NCBI GenBank assembly: GCA_027038335.1
Contig: JALVWI010000031.1
Location: forward strand, 1 to 18,401
Direction of reading: 5' to 3'
Source: Campylobacterales bacterium
Lineage (GTDB): Bacteria > Campylobacterota > Campylobacteria > Campylobacterales > JALSKU01
Length of the DNA stretch: 18,401 nucleotides
The notes under the pieces: generated by a model
What the model saw: only the letters and a program-made list of their open reading frames with translations
What the model was told of the DNA's origin: nothing
The model's database searches: none
Shown here: positions 7,729-15,110 of the stretch, piece by piece
Layout: every line of letters starts with the position of its first letter
Position numbering within the stretch: position 1 is the first letter of the stretch
Made by a program: the position numbers and the translations under genes

Positions 7729-7770
7729 GAGCCTTTGGCTCAGGGCAAACGGCAAGGTTGTCAGCACTCA
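7729..7770. repeat. GC-rich convergent gap resembling a short dispersed repeat
   Basis: This is the gap between the converging antiporter and mrdA genes. It has 24 G/C in 42 bases, far richer than its surroundings. It opens with a small hairpin GAGCC-TTT-GGCTC (7729-7741) and contains CTCAGGGCAAACGG (7739-7752). The latter resembles the core of a short repeat (AGCTCAGGACGAACGG-like) scattered in many bacterial genomes. No T-run follows the hairpin on either strand, so it is a poor intrinsic terminator. The resemblance is from memory. Confidence 0.4.
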
Positions 7771-9561
7771 CTACTTTTTGATATATCCTAATTCATACAA
7801 TTTATCATAAATTTTAGATACTATCTCCCCTGCTGCAGATCCTCCATGTCCTCCATGTTCGACCAAAACAGTTACTACATACTGCGGATGTTTATATGGA
7901 CCATAAGTAGTCAACCAAGCATGAGAGCGTTTAAAATAAGCTAACTCATCCTCTTTCATTCTTCGTTTTTCTTCCTGTGGGATACCTACAACTTGTGCAG
8001 TTCCTGTTTTTCCGGCTATGGTTATCTTTGTTTTTATATGATGGGTAGCGGTACCGTGAGGTGCATTACAAACTTCATACATACCTTTTCTAATAGTTTT
8101 TATATAATACTTTTCTTGTTTGGTAAAAATAGGCTTTGTTTTAAATTTTATCTCTTTATCTCCTATTTTTTTGATAAAATGAGGAGTTATAGTATGACCG
8201 GTAGCAATCATAGCGGTATATTTTGCTATCTGCATAGGCGTAACAAGAAAATATCCTTGACCTATAGAAGTTATGATAGTTTCACCCTGAAACCAAGGTT
8301 TTCCATATCTAGCTAGTTTCCATTTTCTTGAAGGTAGTATTCCTCTTGATTCACCAAAAAGATCAACTCCACTCTTTTGACCAAAACCAAATCTTTTCAA
8401 AACTTTCGAGATATTATCTATGCCTACTTTTAAACTTCCCTTATAAAAATAAACATCACAGCTCTCTCTGATAGCCTTTATCATACTGACCTCATGATGA
8501 CCGTTTTTTTTCCAACATCTAAATTTTCTATTGCCAAGCTCAATATATCCGGGGTCATAAAATATAGTATTTTTATTGATATATTTGCTATCTAAAAAAG
8601 ATAAACCGACACCGGGTTTTACAATAGATCCGGGTGGATAAAGTCCATTTATAAGTTTATTTGTAAAAGGGTGATTGAAATCGGTTGAAATTTTTTTCCA
8701 CTCTTTAAAGCTTATCCCATTTACAAATTTATTTGGATCAAAACCCGGATATGAACCGGCTGCAAGTATAGATCCATCTTTTACATTCATAATGATAATA
8801 GCTCCACTTTTACCTTTAAAAAGTTTAGCGATATACTCTTCCATTCTTACATCTATACTAAGAGTAATATTTTTTTTAGTAGGCTTTTCTTTCTTGATAA
8901 GCTTAACCTCTTTATTGTACGCGGAAACTTCACTAACTTTTATACCGGCTTTTCCTTCAAGTACTTTGTTATAATACTTTTCTATAGAGCTTTTTCCCGT
9001 AAAACCTGTTAAATTTGCAACATAATCATTTTTGACATCTTTCATATTTGCTTTTGCAACATATCCTAAAACATGTGATAATATTTCTCCATAAGGATAA
9101 AATCTTTTTGAAGCAGGAACAATTTTTATATCATTATCCATAGAAATTTTTGAAAAATATGGGATAATTTCTCTATATGATATAAATCTTATAACTTTTA
9201 TATATTTGTGTACATAAGCAGAATCTTTTTTGAGATATTCTTTTTTTAACTTATCAAATTTATACTTCGGAAAAAATTTTACTAACTTTTTTATCTTTTT
9301 ATTCAACAGATAAATTTTTGCTTTTCTACTTAAATGGGGTTTCAACTCTATTGCAAAGCCTAGCTTATTTACCGCTAAAGCTATGGCGTTTCTATCTCTT
9401 ATGATACCTCTTAAGGGCGGAATTTCTTCCGTTTTTATGATATTATTTTGTGCAATTTGAGAATACAAAGCATTTGATCTAACAGATATATAATAAATTT
9501 TAACTATCAAAACAAAAAGTACGGTGATAAAAATTCCTATGGCTATTTTAATACGAATCAA
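7771..9561 (-). CDS. mrdA: Penicillin-binding protein 2 (elongation transpeptidase)
   Basis: This is the class B PBP that cross-links peptidoglycan during cell elongation with RodA. It has 596 residues. One N-terminal membrane helix (about residues 5-26) is followed by the PBP dimerisation domain with PPLRGIIRDRN near residue 50, then the transpeptidase domain. The active-site motifs are present: S-x-x-K at Ser312-Lys315 (PPGSIVKPG), S-x-D at Ser367 (ESCDVYFY, as usual for PBP2) and KTG at 518-520 (AGKTGTAQV). The start is TTG 9561, overlapping the stop of the preceding membrane-protein gene (TTGA); no better start exists before the membrane helix. It is the last gene of the long minus-strand operon. 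RodA is not in the window. Confidence 0.93.
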   Translation of the reverse strand: MIRIKIAIGIFITVLFVLIVKIYYISVRSNALYSQIAQNNIIKTEEIPPLRGIIRDRNAIALAVNKLGFAIELKPHLSRKAKIYLLNKKIKKLVKFFPKYKFDKLKKEYLKKDSAYVHKYIKVIRFISYREIIPYFSKISMDNDIKIVPASKRFYPYGEILSHVLGYVAKANMKDVKNDYVANLTGFTGKSSIEKYYNKVLEGKAGIKVSEVSAYNKEVKLIKKEKPTKKNITLSIDVRMEEYIAKLFKGKSGAIIIMNVKDGSILAAGSYPGFDPNKFVNGISFKEWKKISTDFNHPFTNKLINGLYPPGSIVKPGVGLSFLDSKYINKNTIFYDPGYIELGNRKFRCWKKNGHHEVSMIKAIRESCDVYFYKGSLKVGIDNISKVLKRFGFGQKSGVDLFGESRGILPSRKWKLARYGKPWFQGETIITSIGQGYFLVTPMQIAKYTAMIATGHTITPHFIKKIGDKEIKFKTKPIFTKQEKYYIKTIRKGMYEVCNAPHGTATHHIKTKITIAGKTGTAQVVGIPQEEKRRMKEDELAYFKRSHAWLTTYGPYKHPQYVVTVLVEHGGHGGSAAGEIVSKIYDKLYELGYIKK

Positions 9562-10016
9562 AGCAATACCGCCGCTATCAAAAAGTCAGTTATAATATAT
9601 AAAAAATATTTTATGTCAAATGACGGTAATTTAAAATCAAAAAGATAAGCCAAAATCAAATTTATCAAATAATATCCTATATATGCATTTAATATATGAA
9701 AAAAGATTCTGTAGTATTTGTCATTGAAAAATTTATCAATTTTATCAATAATAAAAAAATAATATATAGCTACGAACAGTAAAAAAGATAAAGGAATAAA
9801 ACCTTTATCAATTTCAATGACAAATATATATAAAAAAGCAAGTATTATTCTAAAAAAATACTCTTTTTCATAAATATGTTTTACTATAAAATAAAAGGCA
9901 ACCCCATACAAAGGAGAAAGGTAAAGATATATTGAAGTCAAAGACTCATAAACAATCAGTAATAAAAAAATAAAAAAGTATTTTAAATTTGTTTTATAAA
10001 GGCTATTTCGTTGCAT
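9558..10016 (-). CDS. Small polytopic membrane protein upstream of PBP2 (MreD-like position)
   Basis: I do not recognise this by sequence. It is a 152-residue, very hydrophobic protein rich in Phe, Tyr, Ile and Leu, with about five membrane segments separated by short Lys/Asp loops (IDKIDKFFNDKYY in the middle). Size, topology and place directly before mrdA recall MreD, the small membrane partner of the elongasome. A protein of unknown function occupies the same place in Campylobacter, as I recall. I start at ATG 10016, giving an N-terminus MQRNSLYKTNLK just before the first helix. ATG 10034 and TTG 10052 are alternatives, and none has a clear ribosome site. It overlaps the acetyltransferase gene by 34 nt and mrdA by 4 nt. 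A role in wall elongation is only inferred. Confidence 0.72.
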   Translation of the reverse strand: MQRNSLYKTNLKYFFIFLLLIVYESLTSIYLYLSPLYGVAFYFIVKHIYEKEYFFRIILAFLYIFVIEIDKGFIPLSFLLFVAIYYFFIIDKIDKFFNDKYYRIFFHILNAYIGYYLINLILAYLFDFKLPSFDIKYFLYIITDFLIAAVLL

Positions 10017-10444
10017 ACTGGAAAATATTTGCATTTTATACAGTCTGCCCAAATTTTTTGTTTAGGCAATTTGTCTTTTTCAATCTCTTTAAAACCTATT
10101 TTTTGAAAAAAATCTCTCTCATAAGTTAAAGTAAAAATAGATTCAACGCTTAGAATTTTACCTTCATTTATCAAAAAATTTATAAGTTTTTTACCTATTC
10201 CTCTACCTCTATGATTTTTCTCCACAACAATACTTCTGATCTCAGCAAGTTGTTTTGAAAATATATGAAGTGCACAAAAGCCTATTATTTTTTCTTTGTC
10301 TCTTGCTACAACATAAGAGCGAATATTTTGTGCTATTTCATCATCACTTCTATATAGTATCACACCACTTTCAACTTCCGGTTTGACAAGATGCTGCATT
10401 TGCTCAATATCATTAAGTATCGGCTTTTCATATATTACTGACAT
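9983..10444 (-). CDS. GNAT acetyltransferase, ArgA-like (short N-acetylglutamate synthase type)
   Basis: This is a 153-residue GNAT-fold acetyltransferase. The acetyl-CoA pyrophosphate loop is clear (HRGRGIG, about residues 78-84), preceded by the strand AEIRSIVVE. The C-terminal block FFQKIGF...LPKQKIWADC resembles single-domain N-acetylglutamate synthases, which make the first intermediate of arginine synthesis from glutamate and acetyl-CoA. The C-terminus adds a cysteine group, C135-x2-C138-x5-C144 (DCIKCKYFPVCNE), that I associate with this subgroup. It starts at ATG 10444, six bases after engB, and its 3' end overlaps the membrane-protein gene. The acetyltransferase class is secure; the arginine role is likely but unproven. 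Nothing about arginine is nearby. Confidence 0.8.
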   Translation of the reverse strand: MSVIYEKPILNDIEQMQHLVKPEVESGVILYRSDDEIAQNIRSYVVARDKEKIIGFCALHIFSKQLAEIRSIVVEKNHRGRGIGKKLINFLINEGKILSVESIFTLTYERDFFQKIGFKEIEKDKLPKQKIWADCIKCKYFPVCNEIAFIKQI

Positions 10445-10450
10445 TTTATA

Positions 10451-11044
10451 TTATCCAAAAAGTGAGTGAAATATAACTTCGTTTGCTTTTTTGATACCTC
10501 TTCTTTTCAGATTGGATATCATAATAGCACTAGGAAACTCTTTTTTCAATTTTGACAACTCTTTTTGATTTAATTTATCCATTTTGGTAAAAATTTCTAT
10601 GATTTCTTGGTCTTCTCTTTTTATGGAGTTCAAATATTCTCTAACATCCTTATCTATCTTTTGAAAAGGGTGTCTAGCATCAATTAGATGCACAAAAGTT
10701 CTTATCGAAACTCTACTGCTTATAAAATCTGTCAAACTCTTACTCCACTCTTCTTGCAGAGATTTTGAAACTTTGGCATATCCAAAACCGGGCAAATCAA
10801 CAAATCTAGCCATATATTTTTCTTTATCGTTTTTATATACTACTTCAAAAAAATTAATAAGTCTTGTCTTCCCGGGAGTTGATGACTTTTTAGCTAAATT
10901 CTTTTTATTGGTAAGTGCATTTATAAAAGAGCTTTTCCCGACATTGCTTCTTCCTAAAAATGCAACTTCACTGATACCTTCTTCAAGAAGATTATTTTTT
11001 GAGCTTGATGAAGTTATAAAACTTGCTTCAACTACATCTATCAC
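10451..11044 (-). CDS. engB: Ribosome biogenesis GTP-binding protein EngB/YsxC
   Basis: EngB is an essential small GTPase needed for 50S subunit assembly. It has 197 residues, the usual family length. The GTPase motifs are in order: G1 GRSNVGKSS (31-39), G2 SSTPGKTRLINFF (54-66, Thr56), G3 DLPGFGYA (83-90) and G4 TKMD (153-156), with a C-terminal SNLKRRGI segment for G5. The start is GTG 11044, sharing one base with the lptA stop (TAGTG). This start gives IDVVEASFI, the expected beginning just before the conserved SEVAFLGRSNVGKS strand. The GNAT gene follows after six bases. Confidence 0.95.
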   Translation of the reverse strand: MIDVVEASFITSSSSKNNLLEEGISEVAFLGRSNVGKSSFINALTNKKNLAKKSSTPGKTRLINFFEVVYKNDKEKYMARFVDLPGFGYAKVSKSLQEEWSKSLTDFISSRVSIRTFVHLIDARHPFQKIDKDVREYLNSIKREDQEIIEIFTKMDKLNQKELSKLKKEFPSAIMISNLKRRGIKKANEVIFHSLFG

Positions 11045-11511
11045 TATTTTTTATCTTCCACTTTAAAGATGAATTTTACAGGCTTATTGCCATTGCTTTT
11101 TACATCATACTTACCGTTTAACTGATCTATTATTATATCATCACCATATATTTTTTTATGTGTATCAATATCTTGCAAAAAAGCATTACCTATAAAATGA
11201 TAATACTTTTTTATAGGATTGTAAATGATTTTATTTGCTTTCCCTGTATAGTGCTTTTTATTTAATATAAGTTTAAACTTTGCTTTTCCTGTTGCAGTGT
11301 ATCTGATAGGATTTTTATCTTTATCAAAATTTATTACTAAGTTATCTGATGTTATAGTATCATAACCTTTCACCACTTTTACATTTCCTGTAAATTTTGA
11401 CATAAGTTTGGCTTCATCAGCTTCAAAGTGATTGGATGTTATTTCAACATTTTCACTTTTTGCCATCAAAATAGTAGTAAAAATCAAACAAACTAGTGCT
11501 ATTTTTTTCAT
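11044..11511 (-). CDS. lptA: LPS transport periplasmic protein LptA (OstA-like)
   Basis: LptA forms the periplasmic bridge that carries lipopolysaccharide from the inner membrane LptBFGC complex to LptD in the outer membrane. It has 155 residues. A signal peptide (about 1-17, ending LMA) is followed by an OstA/LptA beta-jellyroll with strands such as VEITSNHFEADEA, FTGNVKVVKGYDTITSDNLVI and YHFIGNAFLQD, the typical repeated pattern of the family. It starts at ATG 11511, overlapping the lptC stop by 4 nt (ATGA), with GGAG in the last codons of lptC as ribosome site. The adjacent lptC and kdsC support the assignment. Confidence 0.9.
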   Translation of the reverse strand: MKKIALVCLIFTTILMAKSENVEITSNHFEADEAKLMSKFTGNVKVVKGYDTITSDNLVINFDKDKNPIRYTATGKAKFKLILNKKHYTGKANKIIYNPIKKYYHFIGNAFLQDIDTHKKIYGDDIIIDQLNGKYDVKSNGNKPVKFIFKVEDKK

Positions 11512-12032
11512 TTTTTCTCCATTACTATATCCGCTTTTATATTATCCGCTAAAAGTCTTTTTTGTTCTTTATAATATATAAATGAACTCCCTTTAACTTT
11601 ACTTCTTTTGTAAGTTGCCACAAAGAAAGTGTCAGATGAAAGTATATCTTTTTTTAAATTATATATGACTTTTTGACTTTGAAGTGTTTGGTTATTGCTA
11701 TCTTTATATAATACATCACCTAAAAGAGTAAGTATATCATTTTTCATTACTCCTTTTTTTGCCCATAGTTTTTCACTTGTAGTATTATCTTTTTTATTTG
11801 AAAAAATATCATAAAGAACATATCTATTTTTATATCTTTTTGCTATCTTGGATTGAAGATAAGCTGTTATGCCTTTATAAGTTATATTGTAAATTTTACT
11901 ATTTTCAAGTTCCATCAAAGGAGTATTTATCGTATCAGCTGTGATATTTAATGTTTTTGTTTTTTGATAAAATAAAAACAAAGATGACATTACAAAAAAT
12001 AAAATAAACAATAGAAAAAATTTTATACCCAA
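11508..12032 (-). CDS. lptC: LPS export ABC transporter periplasmic protein LptC
   Basis: LptC is a membrane-anchored periplasmic protein that passes lipopolysaccharide from LptBFG to LptA. It has 174 residues. One N-terminal hydrophobic anchor (about residues 3-21) is followed by a beta-rich domain with the LptC-like pattern ITADTINTPLMELENSKIYN and later LWAKKGVMKNDILTLLGDVLYKD. Sequence conservation in this family is low, so position between kdsC and lptA carries much of the weight. I accept TTG 12032 as start, within the last codons of kdsC (10-nt overlap). A purine-rich AGAGAGG lies on the minus strand at 12044-12050, 11 nt before it, a little far. The only other Met (residue 15) would cut the anchor. 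Confidence 0.85.
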   Translation of the reverse strand: MGIKFFLLFILFFVMSSLFLFYQKTKTLNITADTINTPLMELENSKIYNITYKGITAYLQSKIAKRYKNRYVLYDIFSNKKDNTTSEKLWAKKGVMKNDILTLLGDVLYKDSNNQTLQSQKVIYNLKKDILSSDTFFVATYKRSKVKGSSFIYYKEQKRLLADNIKADIVMEKK

Positions 12033-12517
12033 TACTTTATAAACCTCTCTTTCAAATCACACTGCACTAAAAGTATCTCTATCATATCTCTTACCGCACC
12101 TTCTCCTCCAGCTCTTTCAAGGATGATCTTGGCAGTATCTTTTGCATATACGCATGCATCACTCGGTGCAAATGAGTAGCCTACTTTTTTTAAAATAGGG
12201 GTATCGTTGATATCATCTCCGATATATGCAACTTCATTGTACCTTATGCTCTCTTTTTTTAAAATTTCATCTAATTTTTCTAGTTTATTTTTTACACCTT
12301 GATATATATAACTTATATGTAACTCTTTTGCTCTATCTTCTACTATTTTGGATTCTCTACCGGTAATGATAGCAGTCTTAATACCTATCTTATTTAGAGT
12401 TACGATACCCAATCCATCTTTTACATTAAAAGTTTTTATTTCATTTCCTCTGCTGTCATAACTTATACCACCGTTAGTCATACAGCCGTCAACATCAAAA
12501 ACTACAAGTTTGAGCAT
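12023..12517 (-). CDS. kdsC: 3-deoxy-D-manno-octulosonate 8-phosphate phosphatase KdsC
   Basis: KdsC removes phosphate from Kdo-8-phosphate to release Kdo for the LPS inner core. It has 164 residues, the size of stand-alone, cap-less KdsC. The HAD motifs are all present: DVDG with Asp8 (nucleophile) and Asp10, Thr52 in ITGRES, Lys77 in QGVKNKLEKL, and the acidic GDDINDTPIL (Asp101, Asp102, Asp105). The C-terminal AGGEGAVRDMIE is the KdsC tail that closes over the neighbouring active site. The loop after the first motif reads CMTNGGI rather than the more common VLTDGG. It starts at ATG 12517, overlapping the hisB stop by one base. A side activity on histidinol phosphate cannot be excluded given its partner. 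Confidence 0.93.
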   Translation of the reverse strand: MLKLVVFDVDGCMTNGGISYDSRGNEIKTFNVKDGLGIVTLNKIGIKTAIITGRESKIVEDRAKELHISYIYQGVKNKLEKLDEILKKESIRYNEVAYIGDDINDTPILKKVGYSFAPSDACVYAKDTAKIILERAGGEGAVRDMIEILLVQCDLKERFIKYWV

Positions 12518-13089
12518 TATAAAACACCCTTTGTACTTGGAGTTTTTATCCGTTCATTTCTTTGCAAAGCTCTCCTTAGAGTTACAGCAAAAGCTTTAAA
12601 GGAAGCTTCTACTATATGATGCTTATTATTCCCTCTTTTCATTATGATATGGGCATTGACAGAGGCATTAAACACCAATGCCCTAAAGAACTCCTCAGCT
12701 AACTCTGCATCAAATTCACCAATCTTACCAAAAACAGGTACTTCATAAACCAAATATGCTCTATTGGAAAGATCTAAAGCACATTTGACACTTGCTTCAT
12801 CCATAACTATAGTGCTATCTGCAAATCTCTCCACTCCTTCTAACGGATAAATTTCATCTTTTAAAGCTTTTCCAAGAACTATTCCCACATCTTCAACACT
12901 ATGGTGAAAATCAACTTCAAGATCACCTTTACAAACAATATTCAAATCCATTAGCGAATGTTTTGAAAAAGACTCAAGCATATGATCAAAAAATCCTATA
13001 CCTGTATCTATATCACTTTTACCAGAACCGTTCAATTCTAAAGATAGTTTTATATAAGTCTCATTTGTTTTTCTTTCTATCTCAGTCAT
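12517..13089 (-). CDS. hisB: Imidazoleglycerol-phosphate dehydratase (monofunctional HisB)
   Basis: This enzyme dehydrates imidazoleglycerol phosphate to imidazoleacetol phosphate in histidine synthesis. It has 190 residues, so it is the stand-alone dehydratase without the N-terminal phosphatase domain of E. coli HisB. The two Mn-binding histidine motifs are intact (DFHHSVEDVGI near residue 60 and NNKHHIVEASFKAFA near residue 155). FFDHML, DLSNRAYL and the C-terminal PSTKGVL are typical. It starts at ATG 13089 with ribosome site AAGGAAG just upstream, three bases after the rlpA stop. No other his gene is in the window, so it sits apart from its pathway inside an envelope operon. Confidence 0.96.
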   Translation of the reverse strand: MTEIERKTNETYIKLSLELNGSGKSDIDTGIGFFDHMLESFSKHSLMDLNIVCKGDLEVDFHHSVEDVGIVLGKALKDEIYPLEGVERFADSTIVMDEASVKCALDLSNRAYLVYEVPVFGKIGEFDAELAEEFFRALVFNASVNAHIIMKRGNNKHHIVEASFKAFAVTLRRALQRNERIKTPSTKGVL

Positions 13090-13092
13090 TTT

Positions 13093-13863
13093 CTACTTCC
13101 TTACTATAAATGCTCCGGCAAAATTACCTCTTTTGATAAAGTCTCTTGCCTCATTTTCACTCTTAAATCCACTTAACCAAACTCTATATATAGGTCTTTC
13201 TTTATAAGTTCCTTTTACTATAACGGTACCATATCTATTATTATAATTATTGTATCTATTTTGATATATTTTTGCACCCTCTTTTCTTCTAAAAGATCCG
13301 ATTTGAACATAAAAATTACTCAATCTAACTGTTTCTTTTTTAGCCGAAGGCTTTAAAATCTTACCGTTAAAACCAAGCACTTCAAGTCTTACGGGGGCAG
13401 TTCCACGAGAGACTACACCTATCTTTTTTGCTGCTGCATAAGAGAGATCAATAATCCTGTTTTTTACAAAAGGACCTCTATCATTTATCCTCACAACTGC
13501 ACTTTTTCCGTTGAGTAGATTTGTTACTTTGACTATCGTATTCATAGGTAATGTTTTATGTGCTGCTGTCATAGCGTACATATCATACCATTCGCCGTTA
13601 GATGTTTTTTTGCCATGAAAATTTGGTCCATACCAGCTAGCAATACCTCTGTAAACATTGCCGGTTTTTACTACGGTTGGATAATACATTTTACCGCCGA
13701 CCATATACGGTCTCATAGTAGCTCTTTGCACACTAGCGGAATTATTAATTCTATGAGTTTTTAACGGTTTATAATATCCTCCGTAATACCTCTTTGTAGA
13801 ACACCCTGTAAACAAAAATATCAAGACAACTGTAATAAAAATATATCTAATTTGGTATAACAA
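13093..13863 (-). CDS. rlpA: RlpA-family septal ring lytic transglycosylase, lipoprotein
   Basis: RlpA proteins are outer-membrane lipoproteins that act on peptidoglycan at the division site; some cut glycan strands lacking stem peptides. It has 256 residues. A signal peptide ends in a lipobox FTGC with Cys21. A double-psi beta-barrel lies at about 70-165 (ASWYGPNFHGKKTSNG, AAHKTLPMNTIVKVTN, VVRINDRGPFVKNRIIDLS). A C-terminal SPOR domain follows at about 182-256 (FYVQIGSF onwards), expected to bind denuded septal glycan. The start is TTG 13863, inside the end of mltD (17-nt overlap). Minus-strand GGAG (13870-13873) lies six bases upstream and decides this start. It keeps the full signal peptide. 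Whether this one is catalytic cannot be told. Confidence 0.92.
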   Translation of the reverse strand: MLYQIRYIFITVVLIFLFTGCSTKRYYGGYYKPLKTHRINNSASVQRATMRPYMVGGKMYYPTVVKTGNVYRGIASWYGPNFHGKKTSNGEWYDMYAMTAAHKTLPMNTIVKVTNLLNGKSAVVRINDRGPFVKNRIIDLSYAAAKKIGVVSRGTAPVRLEVLGFNGKILKPSAKKETVRLSNFYVQIGSFRRKEGAKIYQNRYNNYNNRYGTVIVKGTYKERPIYRVWLSGFKSENEARDFIKRGNFAGAFIVRK

Positions 13864-15070
13864 TTTTAACTCCGGGTTTTAGAATGTAATTTTTCATATT
13901 ATTTGCTTTCATAATTTTTTTCACTTTTACTTTAAATTTTCTAGATATAAAAGAGAGTGTATCACCTTTTTTTATAGTATATTTAACAATTTTTAGATTT
14001 GCATATTTTTGATTTGCAAAAGGTATGATAAGTTTATGTCCCAATTTTAAAAAATTATTTTTTAAATGATTGAAATCTTTTATAATTTTATAGGAAATGC
14101 CAAATCTTTTACTTATCTTATAAAGAGAATCTCCTCGTTTTATGATATATACATAAAATTTTCTACTACTTTTTACAGGTTTATAATTCTTTTGGAACAA
14201 AGAGTATTTATCGTAAGGTATATAAATAGAATATTTTTTATCATAAGGTGGAGTAAAATAACACTTTAGTTGAGGATTGTACTCTTTTATGGTTTTGGCT
14301 GATAAATGTATGCTTTGAGCAATACTTTGAAGCGAAATTCCTCCTTTAACTTCAACCGTAGCAAGAGCAAAAGTACTTCCTCTATTCATAAGATGATCTG
14401 CTTTATTTTTAGCTATAAAGTCTTCATCGTTAGAAAGATTTGCCATCATTACAATCTTTCTAATATACATTCTACTCTCTTTAGAAAGATATCCATTCTT
14501 GCTATCAAGCAATAAACTCAGATCATCACTGCCAAGTTTTTTTATAACCCTACTCAATTTTCCTTCACCACAGTTATATGCAATAGCAGCTAAATACCAT
14601 TTTCCAAATCTTTTATGTAAAAATTTCAAGTATTTTATAGCTACTTTAGTTGATTTTATAGGATCTTTTCTTTCGTCAACATACCTATTCACCTTTAAAC
14701 CCAAAAGCTTTGCGGTTCTTGGCATAAATTGCCAAAGTCCAACTGCGTGGGATTTGGATCTTGCTTTTGCCGAGAATTTTGATTCTGTCATAGCAAGGTA
14801 TAAAAAAGCCTTTGGAATTTTGGCTTTAGTTATCATTTGCCTTATAATAGGTATAAAGGTTCTTCCATCTTCCAAAACTTTTAAAAAATGTTTCTTTTTG
14901 TAGATATTAAGATCATTTTTCATAGATAAAAAAACAGGGTCTTTTAAAAAAGTAACATCAATATCAAGACTTTTTAAAACTTGTATCTCTTTTGCATAAT
15001 CATCCTCCATGGTTAAAAATCCCCATGAAAACTGAAATACCAATACCAAACCTAATAAAACTCTAATCAT
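13847..15070 (-). CDS. mltD: Membrane-bound lytic murein transglycosylase D-like, with LysM domains
   Basis: This is a periplasmic lytic transglycosylase that cleaves peptidoglycan glycan strands. It has 407 residues from ATG 15070. There is a signal peptide (about 1-18) with no clear lipobox. A soluble-lytic-transglycosylase (SLT) domain lies at about 80-200, with catalytic Glu in AMTESKF (residue 96) and the supporting HAVGLWQFMPRTA and AAIAYNCGEG motifs. A degenerate LysM-like region lies near 235-290. Two clear LysM peptidoglycan-binding domains are at about 306-351 (VYIIKRGDSLYKISKRFGIS) and 362-407 (VKYTIKKGDTLSFISRKF). An in-frame TTG at 15073 is the alternative start. The leader carries three GGAT-containing heptamers. 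Its end overlaps rlpA, another wall enzyme. Confidence 0.92.
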   Translation of the reverse strand: MIRVLLGLVLVFQFSWGFLTMEDDYAKEIQVLKSLDIDVTFLKDPVFLSMKNDLNIYKKKHFLKVLEDGRTFIPIIRQMITKAKIPKAFLYLAMTESKFSAKARSKSHAVGLWQFMPRTAKLLGLKVNRYVDERKDPIKSTKVAIKYLKFLHKRFGKWYLAAIAYNCGEGKLSRVIKKLGSDDLSLLLDSKNGYLSKESRMYIRKIVMMANLSNDEDFIAKNKADHLMNRGSTFALATVEVKGGISLQSIAQSIHLSAKTIKEYNPQLKCYFTPPYDKKYSIYIPYDKYSLFQKNYKPVKSSRKFYVYIIKRGDSLYKISKRFGISYKIIKDFNHLKNNFLKLGHKLIIPFANQKYANLKIVKYTIKKGDTLSFISRKFKVKVKKIMKANNMKNYILKPGVKIVIPN

Positions 15071-15075
15071 CAATT

Positions 15076-15096
15076 TTTATCCTCGATCCTCAATCC
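15076..15096 (-). repeat. Three imperfect heptamers containing the mltD ribosome site
   Basis: On the minus strand the mltD leader reads GGATTGA, GGATCGA, GGATAAA, three 7-nt units. The last supplies the Shine-Dalgarno AGGA nine bases before ATG 15070; the first two provide duplicate sites further upstream. They fill most of the 40-nt space between tatD and mltD. Confidence 0.6.
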
Positions 15097-15110
15097 TGAT
15101 TTTATTTATT

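Noticed and set aside
10017..10052. TTG 10052 as the start of the small membrane protein
   Set aside because: It lengthens the overlap with the acetyltransferase gene to 70 nt and has no ribosome site. ATG 10016 lies just before the first membrane helix. It is not fully excluded.
14499..14903. 134-codon plus-strand open frame inside mltD
   Set aside because: It lies opposite the conserved SLT domain of mltD and has no recognisable domain or promoter.
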